In this document: in pieces, positions 1-6,249 of the stretch
Position numbering within the stretch: the first letter of the stretch is position 1
How the letters are laid out: each line of letters opens with the position of its first letter
DNA from: Aliarcobacter butzleri
GTDB lineage: Bacteria; Campylobacterota; Campylobacteria; Campylobacterales; Arcobacteraceae
Length of the DNA stretch: 7,203 bases
Assembly: GCA_012522985.1 (NCBI GenBank)
Contig: JAAYJJ010000069.1
Coordinates: forward strand, 1 to 7,203
Direction of reading: 5' to 3'
Position numbers and translations under genes: made by a program
The notes under the pieces: model-generated
The model's database searches: none
What the model saw: only the letters and a program-made list of their open reading frames with translations
Told to the model about the DNA's origin: nothing

Positions 1-648
1 ACTACAGCTTCAAGTGGTTTAAAACTAAAACAAGAGTTTGGATTGATAACTCCAAATGATATAGATGAGTTTAATAAATCTATCTTAGAACATGCTAATT
101 ATTTATCTAAAACTATAGATGATTTTAGAAACTTTTTTAAAGAATCCAAAGAGATAGAGAAGTTTGATATAAAAAGATTAATAGATAGCTCTACAAAGTT
201 AGTAGAATCATCTTATAAACATTCTCATATAGATTTAAAAGTAAATATAATAGATAATACCTTTGTAAATAGTTATTTTAGAGAGGCTATGCAAGCTATG
301 ATCAATCTACTCAACAATGCAAAAGATGCAGTTATTAGTAATAATGAAGAGGTAAAAGTAGTTTTAGTAGATGTTTTTAGACAAAATAATGATTTGGTAA
401 TAAGTATTCAAGATAATGGTGGTGGTATCTTAGATGAGATAAAAGAGAAGATATTTGAGCCATATTTTACCACAAAACATCAAAGTCAAGGTACAGGAAT
501 AGGACTATATATGAGTAGTGAAATAGTATCTAAACATTTAAAAGGTAAAATAACTGTAGAAAATAAAACCTTTTGGTATGGTAATAAAGAGTATTTTGGA
601 GCTAATTTTAGAGTTTTTTTACCTTTGGATAATAAAGTAGAAATATAA
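1..648 (+). CDS. Sensor histidine kinase, C-terminal part (5'-truncated by window edge)
   Basis: The reading frame is open from base 1, so this is the end of a larger gene; the in-frame TTG at 43 is not a believable start. The 215 visible codons begin just past where the phospho-accepting H-box should be (TTASSGLKLKQEFG, followed by the second dimerisation helix ending YLSKTIDDFRNFF). They then contain the whole ATP-binding HATPase_c domain. Counting from base 1: N-box around residues 99-109 (INLLNNAKDA), G1 box DNGGGI at 138-143, F-box FEPYFTT at about 152-158, and G2 box GTGIGL at 164-169. This domain binds ATP and phosphorylates the partner histidine on the dimer, which passes the phosphate to a response regulator. 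The sensor region, any membrane segments and the catalytic His lie outside the window, so the signal is unknown. In this family the text before the visible start is commonly HQWRQPLN (recalled, not seen). No response regulator gene follows it. The next gene starts one base after its TAA, so the two are probably cotranscribed. Confidence 0.93.
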   Translation, partial: TTASSGLKLKQEFGLITPNDIDEFNKSILEHANYLSKTIDDFRNFFKESKEIEKFDIKRLIDSSTKLVESSYKHSHIDLKVNIIDNTFVNSYFREAMQAMINLLNNAKDAVISNNEEVKVVLVDVFRQNNDLVISIQDNGGGILDEIKEKIFEPYFTTKHQSQGTGIGLYMSSEIVSKHLKGKITVENKTFWYGNKEYFGANFRVFLPLDNKVEI

Positions 649-649
649 A

Positions 650-1156
650 ATGGTAGTAAATATTTCAAAAATCAAAACAGAAGCTTTGTTGCTTTTTGCA
701 AAAGAGCTAATACAAACATATATATACAACGATGAAAAGATCTTTTTTGTAGATGAAGAGACTACACTATTTGTAGAAAATCAGACATTAAATATCTATA
801 AAGAGATAAAAAAAGTATTATATAAAGATGAATATTATATGGCTCAAAAGAGTGTACACTCTAGGCTTATTATGAAATATTTTGCATTTTTAAATAAAGA
901 AATATCCTCAAAGATAAAGATGGGAGAGGCTTTTAATCCTTCTGTTTTACTTTTTTCTATGTTGGCTACATGGTTTTTAGAGCTAGGTAGAGAAAAAAAA
1001 TCAAAAGAGTATTTGTATTTTTCTTTATTTACTTATGGAGATATTTATGATTTGATGTTTGTAAAGACAAAAGACATCCAATATAAAGCATTAAATATCA
1101 AAATGGTAGAGATAGCTGAGAGCATAATATATAATTTAGAAAATTTAAAAAGTTAA
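650..1156 (+). CDS. Uncharacterised 168-residue protein between kinase and panC
   Basis: I do not recognise this family. The ATG lies one base after the kinase stop, with only a weak purine-rich stretch before it, which suggests translation coupled to the kinase. The predicted protein looks soluble and mostly helical: no signal peptide, no clear membrane segment, many Lys/Glu and aromatic residues, and no metal-binding Cys/His cluster. Residues 95-135 (FNPSVLLFSMLATWFLELGREKKSKEYLYF region) form the most hydrophobic stretch, which could be a buried helix pair. No nucleotide-binding or receiver motif is visible, so it is not an obvious response regulator. Base composition and codon use match the neighbours, and the frame is open for its full length, so it looks like a real native gene. 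Its stop is 13 bases before panC. Position suggests, but does not show, a link to the kinase or to panC. Confidence 0.85.
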   Translation: MVVNISKIKTEALLLFAKELIQTYIYNDEKIFFVDEETTLFVENQTLNIYKEIKKVLYKDEYYMAQKSVHSRLIMKYFAFLNKEISSKIKMGEAFNPSVLLFSMLATWFLELGREKKSKEYLYFSLFTYGDIYDLMFVKTKDIQYKALNIKMVEIAESIIYNLENLKS

Positions 1157-1159
1157 TTT

Positions 1160-1166
1160 GAGGTGA
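1160..1166 (+). promoter_or_regulatory. Ribosome binding site of panC (GAGGTGA)
   Basis: GAGGTGA lies in the 13-base gap before panC. GAGG is six bases from the GTG start. The TGA inside the site (1164-1166) is in frame with panC, so no earlier start is possible. The site therefore fixes GTG at 1170 as the start. Confidence 0.8.
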
Positions 1167-1169
1167 AGA

Positions 1170-1997
1170 GTGTTAGTTATAAATAGTGTTGATGAGTTAA
1201 AAAGTGCTATCAAACAACAAAATGGAAAAACTATAGGATTTGTACCAACTATGGGTGCTTTACATGATGGGCATATATCTCTTATAAAAAAGGCTAGAGC
1301 AGAAAATGAGATTGTAGTAGTCTCTATTTTTGTTAATCCAACACAATTTTTAGCAGGAGAGGATCTAGATAAATATCCCAAAAAAATAGAAGTAGATGAA
1401 AAAATATGTAGATTATGTAATGTAGATATTGTTTTTGCTCCTAATATAGAAGAGATCTATACAAATAGTGATGAGGTAAAAATCATAGCACCAAATAATA
1501 AATCATATATTTTAGAAGGATTTGTTAGAGCAGGGCATTTTGATGGAGTATTAAGAGTTGTTTGTAAACTTTTTAATCTAGTCAAACCAACAAATGCATA
1601 TTTTGGTAAAAAAGATGCACAACAACTTGTATTGATAGAACAGATGGTAAAAGATCTTTTTATGGATATCAATATAGTTGCATGTGAACTTATAAGAGAT
1701 AGTGATGGCTTAGCACTTAGCAGTAGAAATATATATTTAGATAAAGAACAAAGACAAAAAGCTCTATCTTTATCTAAATCATTACATACAGCAGCCAAAA
1801 AAGTAGGCTCTGGGATTATGGATATACAAAGTATAGAGGAGTCTATGCTTGATGTTTTAAGTGAAGTTAAGCTTGATTATATAGCTTTTGTAGATAGAGA
1901 ATTTAATCAAATAAAAACAATTATTCCAAAAAATAGTATTATACTTGTAGCTGCAAAAGTAGGAGATACTAGGCTTATTGATAATATTTGGATCTAA
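1170..1997 (+). CDS. panC: Pantothenate synthetase (pantoate--beta-alanine ligase)
   Basis: Cytoplasmic enzyme that joins pantoate and beta-alanine using ATP, via a pantoyl-adenylate, to give pantothenate for coenzyme A synthesis. The 275-residue length is normal for the family. Visible motifs are [10 protein letters not shown] at 26-35 (the HIGH-type ATP site), FVNPTQF at 54-60, GHFDGV at 122-127, [10 protein letters not shown] at 144-153, and [12 protein letters not shown] at 176-187, whose SSRN corresponds to the KMSKS-type loop. The smaller C-terminal domain follows. The start is GTG, forced by an in-frame TGA two codons upstream and supported by a good Shine-Dalgarno sequence. It is the last gene of the rightward block, 13 bases after the 168-residue gene, and is followed by a strong hairpin. 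The other pantothenate genes (panB, panD) are not in the window. Every key motif is intact, so it should be active. Confidence 0.97.
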   Translation: MLVINSVDELKSAIKQQNGKTIGFVPTMGALHDGHISLIKKARAENEIVVVSIFVNPTQFLAGEDLDKYPKKIEVDEKICRLCNVDIVFAPNIEEIYTNSDEVKIIAPNNKSYILEGFVRAGHFDGVLRVVCKLFNLVKPTNAYFGKKDAQQLVLIEQMVKDLFMDINIVACELIRDSDGLALSSRNIYLDKEQRQKALSLSKSLHTAAKKVGSGIMDIQSIEESMLDVLSEVKLDYIAFVDREFNQIKTIIPKNSIILVAAKVGDTRLIDNIWI

Positions 1998-2005
1998 TAA
2001 GAATA

Positions 2006-2029
2006 AGCCCAAAAGTTGTATTTTGGGCT
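2006..2029. terminator. Hairpin between convergent panC and PBP1A genes
   Basis: A perfect 9-base-pair stem (AGCCCAAAA / TTTTGGGCT) with a six-base loop sits in the 36-base gap between the panC stop and the PBP1A stop. Read leftward, it is followed by a moderately U-rich run (TATTCTTATT), so termination of the PBP1A operon is the better supported role. That run lies against the panC stop. Read rightward, the bases after the stem are A-rich, so termination there would rely on the T-run inside the stem. Use in both directions is likely by position but is an inference. Confidence 0.75.
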
Positions 2030-2033
2030 AAAA

Positions 2034-3977
2034 TTAAAAGATTACACCACTGCTTGGTTCATTGTTTTGTGTAGTATTTGGATCTTCTAGCTTAGAAGTA
2101 TCTGTAAAATACTCTGTTTGTCCGTTGATTTTGGAACTATATACACCTGATGGTATTTCAAAATGTCTTGGAATTTGTGGATAAACGTTGAGATATTGTT
2201 CAAAGAAGTATCTAAAAACAGGAGCCGTACTTCTTCCACCAGTTTCTACTCTTGACATTGGGGTATTATCATCATTGCCATACCAAACAATCACTTGAAT
2301 AGAAGGAGAGTATCCACAAAACCAGTTATCTACATTGTTATTGGTTGTTCCTGTTTTTCCAGCAAGTTCAATATCAGCTACTCTAGCACCTCTTCCTGTT
2401 CCTTTTTGGACTACATTTTTTAAAATATCTGTCATCAAATAGGCTTGTTCTGGTGAGGTAAATTGTTTTTTTTCTGATATAAAGTTGATAATTTGTCCAT
2501 TTGGATTGGTTATTGATTTGATTAATATAGGCTCTACTTGAGTACCTTGATTTGAAAACATAGTAAAGAGCCGACTAAATTCTAGAGGTGATATTCCAAA
2601 ACTTCCAAGAGATATAGATAGATCTTTTGGGATGTTTTTAAATCCAAAAGAGGTAAGTTTATCATACACTATATCAAGTCCTATATCTGAAACTAGATTT
2701 ATGGTAGCTAGATTTCTTGATAGAGTTAATGCCTCTTTTAAAGAGATAAATCCTTTTAGATTGTTTTCATAATTTGTAGGTTGCCACACTTTAGCTTCAA
2801 GTTCAGAGATTTTATACTCATACGTTCTAGAAATATCTACTAAACTACTATTTGTACCATATCCCATATCTAAAGCTATTTGATAAAAAAATGGCTTAGC
2901 ACTACTTCCAGGTTGTCTTTTTGATTGTGTTGCTCTATTAAAAGATGATGTATTATAATCAATTCCACCAATAAGAGCCAAAACACTACCAGTAGCACTC
3001 TCTGTTACTACTAAGGCTCCGTTTAATGATTTGCTAAAATTACCCTTAGGATCTCGTTTTTTAATCTCATTATATCCATAAATAAGAGCATTTTGTGCTA
3101 AAAGTTGAGTTTTTAAATCTATAGTTAAATAGATTTTATATCCACCTGTTTTAATATCAGGTAAATAGCTACCCATAGTTCTTAAAATCTCATCTATTAC
3201 ATAAGGAGCTTTGTTTTGTGTTAGAGTTTGATCAAAAACTTCAGGCTCAAGATCACTAAATTGATTATATTCATTTTCGTTAATCCAACCTAACTCAAAC
3301 ATTCTTTTTAACACTACATTTGCTCTAGCTAGTGAAAATTTATAGTTTTTTGTAGGATCATAAAAGCTAGGAGCTCTAGGAAGTGATACTAACATAGCTA
3401 TTTCTTTTAGATTTAGCTCATATGGTTCTTTTTTAAAGTAACCCAAACTTGCAGTTTTTATTCCATAATAGCCATGCCCAAAGTAGATTTCGTTGAAATA
3501 TCTAAATAAAATCTCCTCTTTAGTTAGGATTTGTTCTAATCTTATAGATAAAATAGCCTCTTTAATCTTTCTTTCTAGCTTTTTTTCTCTACTTAAAAGC
3601 ATAGTTTTTACCAACTGTTGTGTTAGAGTACTAGCTCCTTCAGTGAATTTACCTGATTGGATATTTTTTGCCATAGCTCTTATAATAGCCTCTTCATTAA
3701 TACCATAGTGTTCAAAAAATTGTGTATCTTCTATAGCTAAAAGAGCCTCTATAAGTCTAGATGGTAGTTCATCATAGTTAGCCAATATTCTATGCTCATC
3801 TTCAAAAAGATTTGCTACAAGTTCACCATTTGTATCATAAAATTGTGTAGTTAGCTTGGGTCTATAGTCTAAGATTTTATCTAAATCAAATCTTATTTGT
3901 GAATAAATATATAAAACAAATATAGATATTGCCACAATAAAGAGTAAAATAGTACCTAGAAGAAATTTTTTTATCAT
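2034..3977 (-). CDS. pbpA/mrcA-like: Penicillin-binding protein 1A (class A, transglycosylase/transpeptidase)
   Basis: Bifunctional peptidoglycan synthase that polymerises glycan strands from lipid II and crosslinks their peptides, anchored in the inner membrane with its bulk in the periplasm. Residues 4-27 form the single N-terminal membrane anchor. The glycosyltransferase 51 domain (about 50-215) shows EDTQFFEHYG with the catalytic Glu83, EGASTLTQQLVK at 113-124, and RKIKEAILSIRLE with the second conserved Glu140. The transpeptidase domain (about 315-590) shows the nucleophile motif SSAK at 358-361 (Ser358, Lys361), SRN at 420-422 and KTGTT at 541-545. At 647 residues it is shorter than the roughly 850-residue E. 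coli PBP1A, so any inserted accessory domain is small or absent. The C-terminal tail (about 612-647) is polar and probably disordered. The ATG start is one base after the stop of the ABC ATPase gene, with AGAGAA overlapping the end of that gene, which suggests translational coupling. It is the last gene of the gpmI operon. Confidence 0.96.
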   Translation of the reverse strand: MIKKFLLGTILLFIVAISIFVLYIYSQIRFDLDKILDYRPKLTTQFYDTNGELVANLFEDEHRILANYDELPSRLIEALLAIEDTQFFEHYGINEEAIIRAMAKNIQSGKFTEGASTLTQQLVKTMLLSREKKLERKIKEAILSIRLEQILTKEEILFRYFNEIYFGHGYYGIKTASLGYFKKEPYELNLKEIAMLVSLPRAPSFYDPTKNYKFSLARANVVLKRMFELGWINENEYNQFSDLEPEVFDQTLTQNKAPYVIDEILRTMGSYLPDIKTGGYKIYLTIDLKTQLLAQNALIYGYNEIKKRDPKGNFSKSLNGALVVTESATGSVLALIGGIDYNTSSFNRATQSKRQPGSSAKPFFYQIALDMGYGTNSSLVDISRTYEYKISELEAKVWQPTNYENNLKGFISLKEALTLSRNLATINLVSDIGLDIVYDKLTSFGFKNIPKDLSISLGSFGISPLEFSRLFTMFSNQGTQVEPILIKSITNPNGQIINFISEKKQFTSPEQAYLMTDILKNVVQKGTGRGARVADIELAGKTGTTNNNVDNWFCGYSPSIQVIVWYGNDDNTPMSRVETGGRSTAPVFRYFFEQYLNVYPQIPRHFEIPSGVYSSKINGQTEYFTDTSKLEDPNTTQNNEPSSGVIF

Positions 3978-3978
3978 A

Positions 3979-4668
3979 TTATTCTCTTTTTTTTCTATAT
4001 TTAAAATTTGAGCTTATAAGTTGTTTTGTATATTCATCTTTTGGAGTTTTTAATATATCCAATGTTTTTCCATACTCAACAATTTTGCCATTTTTGATAA
4101 TAATAACATCTTGACAAAACTCTGTAATAATAGAGATATCATGTGTTACAAAAACTATTTTTAGATTCATCTTAAGAGATATCTCTTTTATTAGTGAGAT
4201 AATAAGCTCTTTTGATTTGGTATCAAGTGCTGTTGTTGGTTCATCTAGCAAAAGTAGTTTTGGATTATTACTTAAAGCCATAGCAATAATCACTCTTTGA
4301 AGTTGTCCACCACTTAGTTCACTTGGGAATCTTTCGAGTAAATTTTTATCTAAACCTACAAGAGATAAAAGCTCTATTTGTTGTTTTTTATTTACAAAAA
4401 ATTGATTTTTTATCTTTGTAAGAGGAGATAGCGAAGAAAATGGATTTTGTGGAACAAAACCTATATTTTGTGCATTTAGTTCAAAGCTTGAGCTTATCTC
4501 TTTTTTATATGTAAGATTTGGTGGTATTAGATCTAAAAGTGCTTTTATAGTCAAAGACTTTCCACTACCACTTTCACCTATAAGTGCAGTTGATTTGTCT
4601 ATTTGAAAAGATATATCTAATAATACTTTATCAATATGCTTTACAAATATAGAGTTTATTTCAATCAA
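3979..4668 (-). CDS. ABC transporter ATPase, oligopeptide/nickel (Dpp/Opp/Nik) type, no partner nearby
   Basis: Cytoplasmic ATP-hydrolysing subunit of an ABC transporter. All nucleotide-site motifs are present: Walker A GESGSGKS at 31-38, Q-loop Gln74 in FVPQNPFSSLSPL, signature LSGGQ at 118-122, Walker B LLLLDEP at 138-144 with catalytic Glu143, D-loop ALD at 147-149, and switch His176 in VTHD. The NPFSSLSPL text after the Q-loop and LDEPTTALD resemble the peptide/nickel importer subfamily (DppD, OppD, NikD/E). At 229 residues it lacks the C-terminal extension of the 320-residue DppD/OppD forms, so it is closer in size to NikD/NikE. No permease or binding protein is visible, so the substrate cannot be named. 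The start is TTG, with an in-frame TAA four codons upstream, an AGGA Shine-Dalgarno sequence, and no Met until residue 167. It lies 16 bases after gpmI and one base before the PBP1A gene. Confidence 0.93.
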   Translation of the reverse strand: MIEINSIFVKHIDKVLLDISFQIDKSTALIGESGSGKSLTIKALLDLIPPNLTYKKEISSSFELNAQNIGFVPQNPFSSLSPLTKIKNQFFVNKKQQIELLSLVGLDKNLLERFPSELSGGQLQRVIIAMALSNNPKLLLLDEPTTALDTKSKELIISLIKEISLKMNLKIVFVTHDISIITEFCQDVIIIKNGKIVEYGKTLDILKTPKDEYTKQLISSNFKYRKKRE

Positions 4669-4673
4669 GCTTT

Positions 4674-4678
4674 TCCTT
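4674..4678 (-). promoter_or_regulatory. Ribosome binding site of the ABC ATPase gene (AAGGA)
   Basis: Leftward, AAGGA lies five bases before the TTG start in the short gap after the gpmI stop. With the in-frame TAA just upstream (4681-4683), it supports TTG at 4668 as the start. Confidence 0.7.
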
Positions 4679-4684
4679 TTTTAC

Positions 4685-6160
4685 TTAAAATAGAGCTTCA
4701 TCCATTTGTGCTGGAATCTCTAGTCCCATTAGCTTTAAAATAGTTGGAGCTATATTATTTAGCCCACCATCTTTTATATTTTTTACATTTTTATCGATTA
4801 TAAAACAAAAAACATCTCCAACTGTATGGTTTGTAAGAGTATTTCCATCACTATCTTTCATCATCTCACAGTTTCCATGATCACTTGTAAGAACAAAAGA
4901 GTAGTTTTTATCTTTAGCTTTTTGTATGATTCTACCAAGTTCAAAATCAACTGCTTCAACAGCTTTAATACCAGCTTCAAAAACTCCAGTATGTCCTACC
5001 ATATCACCATTTGCAAAGTTTACAACTATAAAATCATACTCTTCATCCATAGCTTTTAGTACTGCATCACCTACCTGCGGTGCTGACATATGAGGCTGTA
5101 AATCATATGTTTTTACCTTTGGTGATGGTATAAGCACTCTTGTTTCATTTTCAAATGGCTCTTCTACTCCACCATTGAAGAAAAATGTCACATGAGCATA
5201 TTTTTCAGTTTCAGCTGTATGAAACTGTCTAAGTCCAGCCTCACTTATAGTTTGAGCTAGAGTATTTGAGACATTTTCTTTAGCAAAAAGTACAGGTAGA
5301 GGTAGGTTTTTGTCATATTCTGTAAGTGTAGCTATATTGATATTTATATTTTTTCTATCAAAATGAGTAAAGTTTTTATCAGCAAAACTACTACTTATCT
5401 CTCTTGCTCTATCGCTTCTAAAGTTACAAAAGATTAAACCATCATTTTCTTTTAATCCCTCATACCCACCAAAAGCTACAGGCTTTATAAACTCATCATA
5501 AATCTCTTCTTTATATTGAGAGTCTATATACTTATATATATCTTGATCTATTTTTGGCATGGCATTTGCTATAACATCATATCCTTTTTGGACTCTTTGC
5601 CATCTATTATCCCTATCCATAGTATAAAATCTACCAGCAACAGTTGCTATTTGAATCTCTTCATCACATATAGAGCTAAGATCTTTGATATACTCTTTTG
5701 CACTTGATGGACTTACGTCTCTACCATCAGTTATGATATGAAGATAGACTTTTTTGCCACTGTTTTTAGCTATAAGTGCTAAAGCTTTGATATGACTTAG
5801 ATGTGAATGAACCCCACCATCACTTACAAGTCCTATTAAATGTATATCATTAGATCTTTGTAATATCTCTTTTAATATAGAATTGTCTTTTAAATTATCA
5901 TTTTCTATAGCTAAGTTTACTTTTACTAGATCTTGATAGAGTATTCTTCCACTTCCAAGAGCCATATGACCTACTTCACTATTGCCCATTTGTCCTTCAG
6001 GTAAACCAACAGATAAACCATAAGTTTTGATTAGTGAGTGTGGCACATTTGCAAATAGATAATCATATGTTGGCTTTTTTGCATTGCAAAATGCGTTATA
6101 ATCACAACTAGGGTTATGTCCTATACCATCTGTTATTACTAATATTACTTTTTGTTTCAA
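4685..6160 (-). CDS. gpmI: 2,3-bisphosphoglycerate-independent phosphoglycerate mutase
   Basis: Cytoplasmic glycolysis/gluconeogenesis enzyme that interconverts 3-phosphoglycerate and 2-phosphoglycerate through a phosphoserine intermediate with two Mn ions. At 491 residues it is slightly shorter than the usual 510. The alkaline-phosphatase-like metal site can be read directly: Asp11 (TDGIGHN), phosphoserine Ser61 (MGNSEVGH), Asp427-His428 (TSDHGN), and for the other metal Asp386 and His390 (NGDMVGHTG) and His445 (TNHT). The inserted phosphotransferase domain (about 75-300) carries SDGGVHSH at 113-120, TDGRD at 144-148, AGRFYTMDRD at 175-184, and FRSDRARE at 247-254. The start is TTG: there is an in-frame stop at 6182-6184, no ATG lies between, and AGAGGA is correctly spaced. 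It heads the leftward operon gpmI-ABC ATPase-PBP1A and diverges from mraY across 89 bases. Confidence 0.97.
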   Translation of the reverse strand: MKQKVILVITDGIGHNPSCDYNAFCNAKKPTYDYLFANVPHSLIKTYGLSVGLPEGQMGNSEVGHMALGSGRILYQDLVKVNLAIENDNLKDNSILKEILQRSNDIHLIGLVSDGGVHSHLSHIKALALIAKNSGKKVYLHIITDGRDVSPSSAKEYIKDLSSICDEEIQIATVAGRFYTMDRDNRWQRVQKGYDVIANAMPKIDQDIYKYIDSQYKEEIYDEFIKPVAFGGYEGLKENDGLIFCNFRSDRAREISSSFADKNFTHFDRKNININIATLTEYDKNLPLPVLFAKENVSNTLAQTISEAGLRQFHTAETEKYAHVTFFFNGGVEEPFENETRVLIPSPKVKTYDLQPHMSAPQVGDAVLKAMDEEYDFIVVNFANGDMVGHTGVFEAGIKAVEAVDFELGRIIQKAKDKNYSFVLTSDHGNCEMMKDSDGNTLTNHTVGDVFCFIIDKNVKNIKDGGLNNIAPTILKLMGLEIPAQMDEALF

Positions 6161-6166
6161 ATTTTT

Positions 6167-6172
6167 TCCTCT
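6167..6172 (-). promoter_or_regulatory. Ribosome binding site of gpmI (AGAGGA)
   Basis: Leftward, AGAGGA lies six bases before the TTG codon, ideal spacing. Together with the upstream in-frame TAA it decides the TTG start at 6160. Confidence 0.8.
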
Positions 6173-6191
6173 AAAAAATCTTTAATTAAAG

Positions 6192-6205
6192 CTAAATAAA
6201 TTTAG
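6192..6205. repeat. Small inverted repeat CTAAAT-AA-ATTTAG in the gpmI leader
   Basis: Two perfect 6-base arms are separated by AA, next to a separate 10-base palindrome TTTAATTAAA at 6181-6190. Both lie in the gpmI untranslated leader and just upstream of the proposed mraY promoter. They could be a regulator site, but short palindromes are common by chance in DNA this AT-rich, and I cannot name a binding protein. Confidence 0.3.
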
Positions 6206-6218
6206 TTTTTTGTATAAT
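6201..6218 (+). promoter_or_regulatory. Probable sigma-70 promoter of mraY (TATAAT at 6213-6218)
   Basis: A consensus TATAAT at 6213-6218 is directly preceded by a T-run (TTTAGTTTTTTG), the arrangement known from Campylobacter sigma-70 promoters, which often lack a clear -35 box. I see no good -35 hexamer. The predicted start near 6225 gives mraY a leader of about 25 bases. Confidence 0.6.
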
Positions 6219-6225
6219 TTGCAAT

Positions 6226-6233
6226 ATTATACC
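6226..6233 (-). promoter_or_regulatory. Probable sigma-70 promoter of the gpmI operon (GGTATAAT)
   Basis: On the minus strand GGTATAAT gives a consensus -10 box at 6226-6231. The predicted start near 6219 gives gpmI a leader of about 58 bases. No convincing -35 box is visible. Its -10 lies only seven bases from the mraY -10 on the other strand, so the two promoters overlap. Confidence 0.5.
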
Positions 6234-6238
6234 ATTTT

Positions 6239-6242
6239 GAGG
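6239..6242 (+). promoter_or_regulatory. Ribosome binding site of mraY (GAGG)
   Basis: GAGG lies seven bases before the TTG at 6250. An in-frame TAA at 6244-6246 excludes any earlier start, so this site supports the TTG. Confidence 0.75.
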
Positions 6243-6249
6243 TTAAAAT

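Noticed and set aside
43..648. A complete 201-residue kinase gene beginning with TTG at 43
   Set aside because: The frame is open back to base 1 and the residues before 43 fit the kinase dimerisation domain, so the gene is truncated by the window edge.
486..668. Leftward open frame over the end of the kinase
   Set aside because: It covers the conserved G2 box coding sequence of the kinase and has no motif of its own.
1145..1798. Leftward open frames opposite panC (1145-1381 and 1457-1798)
   Set aside because: They lie wholly or almost wholly antisense to a clear panC, and have no recognisable motif or ribosome site; they are shadows of the real frame.
3493..3708. Rightward open frame opposite the PBP1A glycosyltransferase domain
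   Set aside because: Antisense to strongly conserved catalytic coding sequence; its hydrophobic translation is what an antisense frame of AT-rich DNA gives.
3979..4668. The short ABC ATPase as a broken remnant of a longer DppD-like gene
   Set aside because: All nucleotide-site motifs are intact, the frame is uninterrupted, and it ends naturally one base before PBP1A; no leftover C-terminal coding sequence follows. A natural short form fits better.
4826..5707. Rightward open frames opposite gpmI (4826-5059 and 5516-5707)
   Set aside because: Low-complexity Ile/Ser/Tyr-rich translations antisense to gpmI metal-site and phosphotransferase coding sequence, with no independent support.
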